This document shows, one piece after another, positions 17,004 to 24,837 of a stretch of DNA of 32,828 bases. The stretch is taken from assembly GCA_002069885.1 (NCBI GenBank), contig MWCD01000043.1, positions 1-32,828 on the forward strand, written 5' to 3'. This DNA is from a bacterium ADurb.Bin236 (lineage in GTDB: Bacteria > UBP15 > UBA6099). The notes beneath the pieces are model-generated. The model worked only from the letters and a program-made list of their open reading frames with translations. It ran no database searches and had not been told where the DNA came from. Both the position numbers and the translations under genes were made by a program. Position 1 is the first letter of the stretch. Each line of letters starts with the position of its first letter.

Positions 17004-17246
17004 CTATACCTCCCGCGCGAGACCGCGCTCAATCAATTCGCTTACGAGCGACCGCGCGAGTTCCTCGTCCGTGTTGCCCTTCACCGTCAGTTCGACGTTC
17101 TCCACCATCTTCGCGTTGCGAAGCACCATGTCCACGTACTCGCGGATGGTCTTCACGTCCGAGAACATGGTCGAGCCTTTCATCTGGGTAACGATTTTCA
17201 ACGGCGACCCGCTGAATTTCTCGCCGTCCCGCAGTTCGATACGCAT
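17004..17246 (-). CDS. 80-aa protein of unknown function in amidoligase operon
   Basis: The protein starts MRIELRDGEKFSGSPL and continues as mixed beta/alpha, with a KTIREYVDMVLRNAKM helix and an ELARSLVSELIERGLA helix. I chose the ATG at 17246 because AAAGGAGG lies upstream at ideal spacing; the in-frame ATG 12 codons earlier lacks such a site and overlaps the zinc-ribbon gene. No domain is recognised. Its compact size and operon position make it a possible protein partner or substrate for the amidoligase, which is inference only. Confidence 0.7.
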   Translation of the reverse strand: MRIELRDGEKFSGSPLKIVTQMKGSTMFSDVKTIREYVDMVLRNAKMVENVELTVKGNTDEELARSLVSELIERGLAREV

Positions 17247-17268
17247 TGCAACCGCCTCCTTTCGCAAT

Positions 17269-17493
17269 TTACGCCAACCCAATCGGATGTGACGCGCTAT
17301 GGGCGCTCAAGTCGATCATTCCTTCGAGGAGATCGCCCGATTCCCAGCATCGCGGACAGACCGGTATGTCGACGACCTGTCCGTCATGCTCGAGCCGGAT
17401 AAAGAAACCGCCGCGCTCGAACGGCTCGCGGCAATGGCCGCATGTGAATCTGTTGTTGTAAGGGTTCTTTCCGAACTTCACTCTGATTTTCAT
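17269..17493 (-). CDS. 74-aa zinc-ribbon protein
   Basis: The protein contains two CxxC pairs, CGHC (18-21) and CPRC (46-49), separated by a 24-residue beta-rich stretch, the layout of a zinc ribbon. A GGAGGG site upstream supports the ATG at 17493; a longer frame upstream overlaps the amidoligase gene and has no motif support. It lies 14 nt after the amidoligase stop. Small zinc ribbons often act as adaptors or nucleic-acid-binding partners; the exact role here is unknown. Confidence 0.75.
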   Translation of the reverse strand: MKIRVKFGKNPYNNRFTCGHCREPFERGGFFIRLEHDGQVVDIPVCPRCWESGDLLEGMIDLSAHSASHPIGLA

Positions 17494-17507
17494 TCCGATG
17501 CCCTCCG

Positions 17508-18407
17508 TCACGCCGCCTGTTCGTTTGGTCGGCGTCCGTTCTTGAATGCGCTGTCGCCCTCGAGGTTTGCGAGCAGGTGATGCCGCGCCGTTTTGAACTC
17601 GTCTCCGATGAGTCCGAGGCCGAGCAGGAACACCCGGAAATCGTATTTGCTGTTTATGGGATTCAGGTCGCGTTTGCGGCTGCTTGCCGCGTTGCTGTTT
17701 ATCGCTTTCGCGCCGAGCGCGAGACAGAACTGGCAATAGGCGCGTATTTTACCTGCATGCAGACACCCATTGAACCACCTCATCTCGACGGTATTCCTGT
17801 AAAATATGTTGTGATAATTTAGGGCCCTGTATCGAGTCATATCATAGTGTGTCGGATTGGTATTCTGATAGCCGTACCAGAGCTTGTTCAGCTCTTCATT
17901 TGTTTTCGGTTTGCGTTTTTCAATTTTCTCGATGAACTCGCCGCTTACCTTTTTTGCGTATGATGCGAGTCGCTGTTCGTTGACATCAAGAGCTTTAACA
18001 ATGAGGTCTTCCTGTTTGTTGACGATTTTTGCAAGATTGACGAGGGCTTTCGTGGTGAAGACAGCCGCATCGAGGTGAATGTGAATTCCACATTGGCGGT
18101 TCGTGCGCCCTCCGGCGGCGCGGACCGCCCGGACCACTTCCTGGAGCTGCTCGATGTCCCCGTAAACAAGTATCGGGCTTACGATTTCAGCCCGATACTT
18201 TGCATCCACGTTGGTGAGCGACCCGTCGGCCACCACTTTCCATTTGCGGCCTCGGTCGTCGGTGACTTCCCATGGGTCGTGGCATTGCGGCATCCCGATG
18301 TGGTGCACCGTGCCGCCGACCACCGTCTGGATGGCTCGCGCGACTTTCTCCCGCGTCGCTTTGACCGTCTCGATCTCGATCCCAAACCGAATGCTTTTCA
18401 AATCCAT
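17508..18407 (-). CDS. amidoligase (COOH-NH2 ligase, Amidoligase_2-like)
   Basis: This 299-aa protein resembles the amidoligase family related to glutamine synthetase and gamma-glutamyl-cysteine ligases. Visible motifs are FGIEIE (8-13, paired acidic residues for metal binding), VADGSL (59-64), AEIVSP (73-78), CGIHIHLD (106-113) and TVEMRWFNG (206-214), in the order expected for the fold. Such enzymes use ATP to join a carboxylate to an amine, forming amide or isopeptide bonds. It is the first gene of the operon and has a good GGAGGCG ribosome site and a candidate promoter upstream. Clusters of amidoligase, class II amidotransferase and AIG2/GGCT proteins have been described by comparative genomics in phages and mobile elements. 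The substrate cannot be told from sequence. Confidence 0.85.
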   Translation of the reverse strand: MDLKSIRFGIEIETVKATREKVARAIQTVVGGTVHHIGMPQCHDPWEVTDDRGRKWKVVADGSLTNVDAKYRAEIVSPILVYGDIEQLQEVVRAVRAAGGRTNRQCGIHIHLDAAVFTTKALVNLAKIVNKQEDLIVKALDVNEQRLASYAKKVSGEFIEKIEKRKPKTNEELNKLWYGYQNTNPTHYDMTRYRALNYHNIFYRNTVEMRWFNGCLHAGKIRAYCQFCLALGAKAINSNAASSRKRDLNPINSKYDFRVFLLGLGLIGDEFKTARHHLLANLEGDSAFKNGRRPNEQAA

Positions 18408-18468
18408 CTATTCCGCCTCCGTTTCCGTAAAAAACCCTTTGTTTATAAGGTTTTTTAATTCTACACAC

Positions 18469-18496
18469 ATGTTAAGCCGGGGGCGGGTTAAGTCAA
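18469..18496 (-). promoter_or_regulatory. candidate sigma70 promoter of the amidoligase operon
   Basis: On the minus strand TTGACT (18491-18496) and TAACAT (18469-18474) are separated by 16 nt. Transcription would begin about 50 nt upstream of the amidoligase ATG at 18407. The -35 is a near-perfect match and the location is right for the only operon on this strand. Confidence 0.5.
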
Positions 18497-18554
18497 GCCA
18501 TTTTATTAAGAATAATGTTGATATAATGAGATAATCAAAGGATTGCAATCTTAA

Positions 18555-18579
18555 ACGCTATTATAGCCTATTTTAGCGT
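18555..18579. promoter_or_regulatory. inverted repeat, possible operator between divergent units
   Basis: ACGCTA and TAGCGT face each other across a 13-nt AT-rich spacer in the divergent region, the size of a typical repressor site. No regulator gene is adjacent, so the assignment is weak. Confidence 0.2.
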
Positions 18580-18929
18580 CTATGGAACCTGAATCGTGTC
18601 TAAAACAACAAAAATCGGGAGCCGGAATCAGACGGCATGGAAATCAAACTTCTGACCGACCATTGGTTATTGAATGCTAATGGTTGGCAGAAATCAACCG
18701 AGCCGGTTAAACTGTACCTTAAGAGATTTGTTTAGTCTTACAATTTCGAATTCAATGAGTTTATATGATAGAATTGTGTGTCAGTAATTGGCATCTCAGG
18801 ATGTGTCGCATGATTCCGGATGATTCAGGGGTAGTTGACGACTGTTTGAATGAAGATGGTCTATGAAAGAACTGCTCACGGGCAGGGAGTGAGTTGCAGA
18901 TGTGATATGCGACAAGGAGGGAAAAGCGT

Positions 18930-20354
18930 ATGAGTGATGGTGAAACAGGTGCGAATACGAATTTCGGCATCCAGATTATTAAGTGTCGAGATGACAAAAC
19001 TCCAGTGTGTCTTTCCCCTGTAACAGATTCAACCGGAAGCTCAGAGCCGTTCAAATTGAAAGACGAATGTGAATGTTCTTGGATCAAGAAGGACGAGGGT
19101 TTGGGACCAACAAAACTGCGGCCTCGAATAGAGCCTTGGTTGACAGCGCTATTTCAATCTGAACACCTCTCTTTGCTTGTGGGATCTGGGTTATCGTGTG
19201 CGCTTCACAGGATGACTACTGGTAAAGATATCGCAGTTATGGAACCGGTAAAATTCACCGACTATGATGCTGAAATTAAAGCTGGGGCAAATAAGTCCGC
19301 TATAGCAGCTGGTCGTGCTCACGGCAACATTGAGGACCAAATACGTGTTGCTAACGAGTTGCTATGCGGTCTTGAAATTCTGGCTGAAAGTGATGCTGAA
19401 ATATGTAAGAAGGCCGTGAGTCACAAGAATGAGCTAACTTGTATTCTTGACAAATTTGCAGAATCTATCCTGAAATGTGAAAATGGGCTGATATCCTCGG
19501 AGAGTAAGAACCTCGAACAGACATTTAATTATCTTGTGAGCTTCTTGATGAGCTTTGCCAGTAGAACTGGAACGCGTGACAGGTTGAACATTTTTACGAC
19601 AAACTATGATCGATTTATCGAAGCGGGCGCTGATCTTGCCGGGCTCCATTTGCTTGATCGTTTTGTTGGTTCATTAGCACCAATATTCCGGTCGTCCCGG
19701 CTCGATGTTGATATTCACTACAATCCACCTGGCATACGTGGGGAGCCTCGTTACCTTGAAGGGGTCGCTCGATTTACGAAACTGCACGGTTCTCTCGACT
19801 GGGTAAATATCGGGAAGACCATCAGACGCATTGGATTACCTTTAGGGGCTGTGAGTATCGAGCCATACTTGAAAGCTCCTGGACTTACAGGCGCAGACGC
19901 ACTGCAACTTATGATCTATCCAAATTCTGCCAAGGACCGTGAAACAGCCGCTTACCCCTACGTCGATCTATTTCGAGATTTTGCTGCCGCTGTTTGTCGA
20001 CCAAACAGTACAGTCATCTCGTTTGGTTATAGTTTTGGCGATGAGCACATTAATCGTGTAATAGAAGACATGCTCACGATTCCTTCTGCCCATCTTGTCG
20101 TTATTTCGTATAGCGATCCGTTGGGGCGGATCATGAAGACTTATGAGAAACTGGGACGGCACGCTCAGATCACCCTGCTAATCGGCGACCATCTCGGCGA
20201 TTTCCAAACGTTGGTGGATAACTACTTGCCAAAACCAGCGATTGACCGGACCACCTTCCGCATGGCAGAACTCCTTAAATCGCGATGGGCTACCGGGCAA
20301 TCACAATCTCTTGAAGATAAGAATGATTCAGATGGTGGAGGGAGCGGATCATGA
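18930..20354 (+). CDS. SIR2-like NADase of a SIR2-HerA defence system
   Basis: This 474-aa protein carries a SIR2-family domain. The NAD-binding GSGLS (85-89) lies after a roughly 70-residue N-terminal extension; TTNYD (223-227) supplies the conserved Asn and Asp; KLHGSLDW (284-291) holds the catalytic His286; and SFGYSFGDEHIN (364-375) is the C-terminal nucleotide-binding motif. Defence SIR2 proteins cleave NAD+ upon infection and cause abortive growth arrest. The perfect AAGGAGG site at 18914-18920 fixes the start. The stop overlaps the HerA start as ATGA, the hallmark of the coupled SIR2-HerA pair, whose products are known to form a large complex. All the main catalytic residues appear intact. 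Confidence 0.88.
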   Translation: MSDGETGANTNFGIQIIKCRDDKTPVCLSPVTDSTGSSEPFKLKDECECSWIKKDEGLGPTKLRPRIEPWLTALFQSEHLSLLVGSGLSCALHRMTTGKDIAVMEPVKFTDYDAEIKAGANKSAIAAGRAHGNIEDQIRVANELLCGLEILAESDAEICKKAVSHKNELTCILDKFAESILKCENGLISSESKNLEQTFNYLVSFLMSFASRTGTRDRLNIFTTNYDRFIEAGADLAGLHLLDRFVGSLAPIFRSSRLDVDIHYNPPGIRGEPRYLEGVARFTKLHGSLDWVNIGKTIRRIGLPLGAVSIEPYLKAPGLTGADALQLMIYPNSAKDRETAAYPYVDLFRDFAAAVCRPNSTVISFGYSFGDEHINRVIEDMLTIPSAHLVVISYSDPLGRIMKTYEKLGRHAQITLLIGDHLGDFQTLVDNYLPKPAIDRTTFRMAELLKSRWATGQSQSLEDKNDSDGGGSGS

Positions 20355-22435
20355 GCCAATCTCCCTTCGAACACGCGGGGAGCCTGCGGATTGGCACCGT
20401 TGATTTTGTTTCACCAGACGAGATCAAGGTGGCACTCGATATCGAAGCTCCCGAATCGGTCGCTCTAAACGCTGGCGCACCACGTTCTTTCCCACGGGTG
20501 AACAGTTACGTGCTGATTCCTGTGGACGACGGTTTTCTTGTAGGCCAGATTGAATGGCTCACGGTAGAGCGATCCCCATTCCCGAAGCGGCGGGGTATGC
20601 AGGATTTCGGATTGGTAGATTTGCCATATCCATTACGAAAGATGAGCCTGAATCCACTGGGTACTCTTCGAAAAGCATCGTCTGGAACAAACTCGGAAGA
20701 TGAATATAACTTCCGACGCGGTGCTGATGCTCTTCCGTCAATTGGTGCAGGTGTATTATTGCCGACCGATAAACAGCTTCGTTCGATAATCGAATCAGGA
20801 GAACGCAGAAGGGTTAAGATCGGAATCAGTCCTCTTGCTGGCAATGCAGAAGTGTGTATCGATCCAGATCGCTTGTTCGGTCGGCATCTTGCTATTTTGG
20901 GAAATACAGGCAGCGGAAAATCTTGCTCAGTAGCTGGGATCATCCGTTGGTCATTGGAACAAGCCAAAAAAATGAGCGGTTCATTCCCGAATGCCCGCTT
21001 CATAATTTTAGACCCCAATGGAGAGTATTCAAGGGCTTTTTCAGACTTGAATTCTCCGGCAAAGGCACGAATATTCAAAGTCGCTCCCACTGATGGCACT
21101 GCTGAACAGCTACTTCAGGTTCCTCTATGGTTTTTGAATAGTGCTGAATGGTGTTCGCTTACACAGGCCAGTACAAAAACCCAGAGACCAACATTGATAC
21201 AAGCGCTTCGAACAGTAAGGGATGGTCAAGCCGAGCCAACTGAGAACAAAAGTCATGATATTAGGCGTTTCCTAAGAACAATGCTTAGTATCATCCGAAT
21301 TGAGAAAAACTCAGGTGGACCTTGGGGGGCATTTCCTAAGCCAAAATCGTTCTATGAAAAACTTGCAAAATGGAAGGACGGAATAGAACCGGTTTTGACT
21401 GGATTAGCAGGTGAAGAAGAAACCGCATTGAAAACATTAGTCGACAACATCGAAAATCTTTGTTCTCCCAGAAGATTGCCGTATGCCCATTTCGATTTCA
21501 CTCGGCAGGAAATCGACAATTTGCTAAGTGTGGCCTCATTGGCACATTCTGCTTTTGGGGGCAACGAAGGGGACACAATTCCTACGGATGTTGATGCGCC
21601 TCGTGAATTCAAAGGTGAATCACTGCTACGTAGCGTAGAAGCAACTGCAGAGATGTTAAATGTTGCCGAATATGCTGAGACAATGTTGATTCGTATTCGA
21701 AGTCTTTTGGCGGATACTAGGATGAAGTCCATTGTTAGTGATACGGAAGATCTTACTTTACAAAAATGGTTGGATACTTATATAGGAGAAGATTCAGCAA
21801 AGAGCGGTTGTATAACAGTTATTGATTTGTCCCTCGTACCAACAGAAGTAATTCACATTATCACATCTGTTATTGCTCGCGTGGTTTTTGAGGCACTTCA
21901 ACGATATCGCAAGCTGAACGTTGTGACTCTCCCAACGGTTCTAGTTATGGAAGAGGCACACACATTTATAAAACGATACAAGGAAGATGTTGAGAATCAA
22001 GATGCGGCATCAGTATGTTGCCAAGTGTTTGAACGAATTGCTCGAGAGGGCAGGAAGTTCGGCCTCGGCCTTGTTCTATCTTCTCAACGGCCTTCTGAGC
22101 TTTCACAAACAGTTCTTTCCCAGTGCAACACTTTTATCTTGCATCGAATCAGTAACGACCGCGATCAGGAACTTGTTCACAAATTGGTTCCTGATAACCT
22201 CAGGGGGTTGTTACGGGAACTTCCATCATTGCCATCACAGAATGCGATCCTGTTGGGATGGGCATCCGAGTTGCCTGTACTAGTGAGAATGAATGACTTA
22301 CCTCAATCACAACAACCACATTCGGACGACCCGGATTTCTGGAATGTTTGGACTGGCAAAGATGCCGAGGGTGGGACGGTCGAAAGAAAAACGGATTGGA
22401 AACCGATTGCTGATGATTGGCAGGGAAAACCATAA
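20351..22435 (+). CDS. HerA-type hexameric ATPase of a SIR2-HerA defence system
   Basis: This 694-aa protein has an N-terminal HAS-barrel-like region (about residues 10-70) and a HerA/FtsK-type ATPase core. Walker A is GNTGSGKS (184-191), Walker B VLVMEEAH (530-537), and the downstream REGRKFGLGLVLSSQRPSEL segment is typical of HerA, as is the LHRISNDRDQELV motif. A long insertion (about 270-480) separates Walker A and B. HerA proteins form DNA-translocating hexamers; in defence they associate with SIR2, NurA or other effectors and control their activity. It overlaps the SIR2 gene by 4 nt and is followed 10 nt later by the HEPN-like gene. No NurA-type nuclease is seen nearby. Confidence 0.9.
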   Translation: MSQSPFEHAGSLRIGTVDFVSPDEIKVALDIEAPESVALNAGAPRSFPRVNSYVLIPVDDGFLVGQIEWLTVERSPFPKRRGMQDFGLVDLPYPLRKMSLNPLGTLRKASSGTNSEDEYNFRRGADALPSIGAGVLLPTDKQLRSIIESGERRRVKIGISPLAGNAEVCIDPDRLFGRHLAILGNTGSGKSCSVAGIIRWSLEQAKKMSGSFPNARFIILDPNGEYSRAFSDLNSPAKARIFKVAPTDGTAEQLLQVPLWFLNSAEWCSLTQASTKTQRPTLIQALRTVRDGQAEPTENKSHDIRRFLRTMLSIIRIEKNSGGPWGAFPKPKSFYEKLAKWKDGIEPVLTGLAGEEETALKTLVDNIENLCSPRRLPYAHFDFTRQEIDNLLSVASLAHSAFGGNEGDTIPTDVDAPREFKGESLLRSVEATAEMLNVAEYAETMLIRIRSLLADTRMKSIVSDTEDLTLQKWLDTYIGEDSAKSGCITVIDLSLVPTEVIHIITSVIARVVFEALQRYRKLNVVTLPTVLVMEEAHTFIKRYKEDVENQDAASVCCQVFERIAREGRKFGLGLVLSSQRPSELSQTVLSQCNTFILHRISNDRDQELVHKLVPDNLRGLLRELPSLPSQNAILLGWASELPVLVRMNDLPQSQQPHSDDPDFWNVWTGKDAEGGTVERKTDWKPIADDWQGKP

Positions 22436-22445
22436 CAGGGAAAAA

Positions 22446-23303
22446 ATGAACCAAGCAGAGACGAACTATCATGTCAAAACAGATGAACGCAACCACGACA
22501 CGCACAGTTTTAGCTTTCGTTCCGCACGGTGTTTATTCCGATACCTCGGCGAGATTGATGCCTTAGTCGAACTTACAGAGTTGGCCGCCAGATCATTTCT
22601 ACATTCTGCCAAGCAGTCTGACGATGTACGAGCTTATGTCGAATCTTTATCCAAGCAACTTAATATTTGCGTTAATCTTTCTGAGGTCGACTGCCTTTCG
22701 CATCATTTAGCGCGAAGCTACATTGTCACAGTTTACCAATCTGCGGAGCGCTTTTTACACGAATTTCGCGGAGAACACATATTGCTATATGGTAGGGAAT
22801 GGACAGGTGATCGTAAAGATAGTGATCCATTAACCGTTACTTTGCTGAATGTCGCGAGCAACAGGAAAGAGGCGGAGGATAAAATTGGCATAGACCTCAT
22901 AACTTGCTTTCAGTATTACCGCGTTGTTCGCAATTGGATAATCCATACCAAAGACTCTGATTTGAACAAACCATTGCATGCCTTCTGCGAGATAGTTAAA
23001 TATTTACCTGAACATAAAACATTATTTGGCCAGACAGATGCTCCTAATAAACCCAATGAACTAACATTCGACGACTTTATTTTATTTTCCAGGCTGACAA
23101 AATACATTGCGAAGAAGTTGTGCGAAATATCATACCCTCCCGAAAGCTACTGGAAGAAATCTCTTTTAATGCAATTTAATCATTTGCGTAATAATCCGAG
23201 ACGGATGAAAAATGCGTTAACTGGACTATTGAGAACAGAGTATGGTATGGACAAAGAAATTGCCGCAAGGATATCTAATGAACTTTGCGACTCACTAGCA
23301 TAA
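22446..23303 (+). CDS. candidate HEPN-domain ribonuclease, third gene of the SIR2-HerA operon
   Basis: This 285-aa protein is predicted mostly helical. It contains RNWIIH (162-167), which fits the RNxxxH active-site motif of HEPN ribonucleases, placed at the start of a helix after FQYYRVV, as expected for the fold. I do not recognise a named family. The start at 22446 follows the HerA stop by 10 nt with a weak AGGG site; a frame extending to 22293 lies within herA and is unlikely. HEPN proteins often act as effector RNases in toxin-antitoxin and phage defence systems, so a second effector beside the SIR2 NADase is possible; an adaptor role with a dead HEPN fold is the alternative. The last 15 nt of the gene lie inside the tRNA-like gene downstream. 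Confidence 0.65.
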   Translation: MNQAETNYHVKTDERNHDTHSFSFRSARCLFRYLGEIDALVELTELAARSFLHSAKQSDDVRAYVESLSKQLNICVNLSEVDCLSHHLARSYIVTVYQSAERFLHEFRGEHILLYGREWTGDRKDSDPLTVTLLNVASNRKEAEDKIGIDLITCFQYYRVVRNWIIHTKDSDLNKPLHAFCEIVKYLPEHKTLFGQTDAPNKPNELTFDDFILFSRLTKYIAKKLCEISYPPESYWKKSLLMQFNHLRNNPRRMKNALTGLLRTEYGMDKEIAARISNELCDSLA

Positions 23304-23391
23304 TTGGTAGTGCGCCCCCCTCCATGTGCGCATGAAAAGGTTTCATGCTCAGATGAAGGGGAAGGTTCTGGTTCGAATCCAGAGTGAGTCA
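23289..23391 (+). tRNA. tRNA-like gene with an approximately 30-nt insertion in the anticodon loop
   Basis: Most of the cloverleaf is canonical: a perfect 7-bp acceptor stem (23289-23295 with 23384-23390), a D-arm with GCAT/GTGC and the AATTGGTA loop, a 5-nt variable loop, and a perfect 5-bp T stem (TCTGG/CCAGA) around TTCGAAT. The anticodon stem pairs four C with four G (315-318 with 358-361 of 23 kb) plus a C-A mismatch, but the loop is 37 nt rather than 7. It contains a perfect 8-bp hairpin GCATGAAA/TTTCATGC (23330-23337, 23341-23348). If about 30 nt were removed as an intron, the loop could read CTCCAGA, a Trp-type CCA anticodon; this is only one solution. CCA is not encoded. The 5' end overlaps the HEPN-like gene by 15 nt. 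It may be an intron-bearing, degenerate or non-translating tRNA. Confidence 0.65.
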
Positions 23392-23409
23392 TCAATTTGG
23401 GGGAACAAA

Positions 23410-23442
23410 AAGAACGCCGCCCGGTATTGAAGCGGCGTTCTT
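23410..23442. terminator. bidirectional Rho-independent terminator
   Basis: A perfect 11-bp stem, AAGAACGCCGC (23410-23420) with GCGGCGTTCTT (23432-23442), encloses an 11-nt loop. A-rich sequence precedes it and a T-rich tract follows it, so it can stop transcription from both the plus-strand SIR2-HerA-tRNA unit and the minus-strand phage late operon, which converge here. Confidence 0.8.
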
Positions 23443-23498
23443 GGTTTGTTTCAGTACCATAGATGCTGCGTATTTCCCTCTGGGGATTGCGTTTTTGC

Positions 23499-23900
23499 TT
23501 ACAGCTTTTTCTTAATCCATTTTGTGGCCTTGTGCGACAGCTTATTCATCAGCCCGGACGGCTCGATTTTCACCGCGCCTCCGGTGTCCACGGTCACGCC
23601 CACCCCGGGGATGAGCTTGTCGGTGAAAACCTGCGCCTTTTTATCCTTGAGAGAAATTGTGACCGCGTCGAGCACCTTGTCCACTTTCTTCTCGGACACG
23701 ACACCGGTGGCGAGAATGAGTTCTTTCGCGTGCGTGGAATCGATTTCTCCGGCGGAGAGCCTTTTCAATGCGCTCGAGGCGGCGTGGGCCAGCTCCTCCC
23801 GATCCTTCTGGTTGAGCTTAAACACTATGCCGAGAACAGCGACGATGACCGGCATCAGGGCGATGACGATCTGGATGATCTGGTCTGTTGTGAAATGCAT
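23499..23900 (-). CDS. small single-TM phage protein, possible holin
   Basis: This 133-aa protein starts with a hydrophobic segment (about residues 9-27, IIQIVIALMPVIVAVLGIVF) and continues with a charged, mixed region ending in a lysine-rich tail. It is the last gene of the minus-strand late operon, 35 nt after another small membrane protein. Such small N-terminally anchored proteins next to an amidase gene are often holins or spanin-like lysis factors, but I recognise no family. An AGGGGG site precedes the ATG. Confidence 0.65.
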   Translation of the reverse strand: MHFTTDQIIQIVIALMPVIVAVLGIVFKLNQKDREELAHAASSALKRLSAGEIDSTHAKELILATGVVSEKKVDKVLDAVTISLKDKKAQVFTDKLIPGVGVTVDTGGAVKIEPSGLMNKLSHKATKWIKKKL

Positions 23901-23935
23901 GATATACCCCCTGTTTTTTCGGGCTGCGCCCGGAT

Positions 23936-24331
23936 TTATTGTTTCCGCGAACCCGCGACAGCGCGGGCTTTCGGCTTCTTCTGCTCATGAAGCAAATCGA
24001 GAATATCCCGATGGTTTTCATGCTGGACTGCGTGGTCGTCAGCCATCTTCTTCTGGAACTCCGACAGCGTGGAGGTCAGCTCGGTCATGGACGTGGAATT
24101 CTGAACGACAAGTTCCTTAAGAGAGCAGAGGAACCGCTCGGTCAGTTCCTTCCTTTCCCTGCACACCTCGTCGAGCGCGGTGCTTTGTTTCGCCAGAACG
24201 GCGTCCTTGTCCGTGAGGCGTTTCTCGAACGAATTTAGAAGCTGTGGAATCAGACCTTTGAAGATTCCGATCAGAGTCACGACGAGCGTGAGCAGGATGC
24301 CACCGAGTTGGACGAGAAGATTGTTCTCCAT
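23936..24331 (-). CDS. single-TM, coiled-coil phage protein, possible lysis factor
   Basis: This 131-aa protein has an N-terminal membrane segment (about residues 9-28, GGILLTLVVTLIGIFKGLI) followed by a long charged helical region with coiled-coil character through residue 115. The layout resembles i-spanins and some holins. A GGAGGTGA ribosome site overlaps the end of the upstream gene, whose stop is 3 nt before the ATG. No specific family is recognised. Confidence 0.65.
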   Translation of the reverse strand: MENNLLVQLGGILLTLVVTLIGIFKGLIPQLLNSFEKRLTDKDAVLAKQSTALDEVCRERKELTERFLCSLKELVVQNSTSMTELTSTLSEFQKKMADDHAVQHENHRDILDLLHEQKKPKARAVAGSRKQ

Positions 24332-24334
24332 TAA

Positions 24335-24817
24335 TTATTCACCTCCTTCGGGAACGGGAACCGTATAGTCTTCGCCCCACGAAGTGGGCGGCTCCAGGAC
24401 GACAGCAGATTCAACGATTCTGAAACTCTGCATGAGTCGCGTCGGGACTTTGTTCAGGAACCCAAGGCATTCCTCAGCAGTAAGTTCCGTGACGATGATG
24501 TCACGGCAAACGATGGTGTCGTTCCACACGGGACCACCGCGATCCAGAATCATCGCGTGCGCGTAGATCGGCTTTTCGCCGGATATCATCCGGCGTCGGA
24601 GTCCTTCAGGTTTTACAACTTTTCTCTGGGCGTTCGGCGCAAGTAGCGGGAATTGGAATCCCGGCTCACGGAACGGGCAGAACAGACCGCCGGTCTCGCC
24701 AAAGATTTTCTCCTGTCCGTCTTCCGGGTCGGTCACGGCGACTTTTGGTATGCCCACCTCATAGTCGTCCGTTGCGGCGCTGTACACCGCTCTGAAATCT
24801 CCTTCAATCGTTCTCAT
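24335..24817 (-). CDS. phage protein of unknown function after the fibre gene
   Basis: This 160-aa soluble protein begins MRTIEGDFRAVYSAATDDYEVG. It has a mixed composition, with AEECLGFLNKVPTRLMQSF near the C-terminus, and no membrane segment. It follows the fibre gene by about 20 nt with an AAAGGAG site. Genes in this place often encode fibre-assembly or baseplate accessory proteins, but I see no motif to decide. Confidence 0.6.
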   Translation of the reverse strand: MRTIEGDFRAVYSAATDDYEVGIPKVAVTDPEDGQEKIFGETGGLFCPFREPGFQFPLLAPNAQRKVVKPEGLRRRMISGEKPIYAHAMILDRGGPVWNDTIVCRDIIVTELTAEECLGFLNKVPTRLMQSFRIVESAVVLEPPTSWGEDYTVPVPEGGE

Positions 24818-24837
24818 TTATGAAACTCCTTTCCGGC

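Larger units (their letters stand above)
18408..18929. other. divergent intergenic region between amidoligase operon and SIR2 gene
   Basis: This AT-rich spacer holds the amidoligase promoter on the left and the leader of the SIR2 gene on the right. It contains several small dyads: the palindrome GATTGCAATC at 18541-18550; ACGCTA (18555-18560) with TAGCGT (18574-18579); ACCATT and AATGGT around 18660-18684; and TGTCGCAT (18804-18811) with ATGCGACA (18907-18914). A TATGAT (18764-18769) is a possible -10 for the SIR2 gene without a good -35. No gene is convincing here. Confidence 0.5.

Noticed and set aside
23920-23932. CGGGC/GCCCG hairpin between the two small membrane-protein genes
   Set aside because: On the transcribed minus strand the run of A follows the stem rather than T, so it is not a terminator; it is too short to call otherwise.
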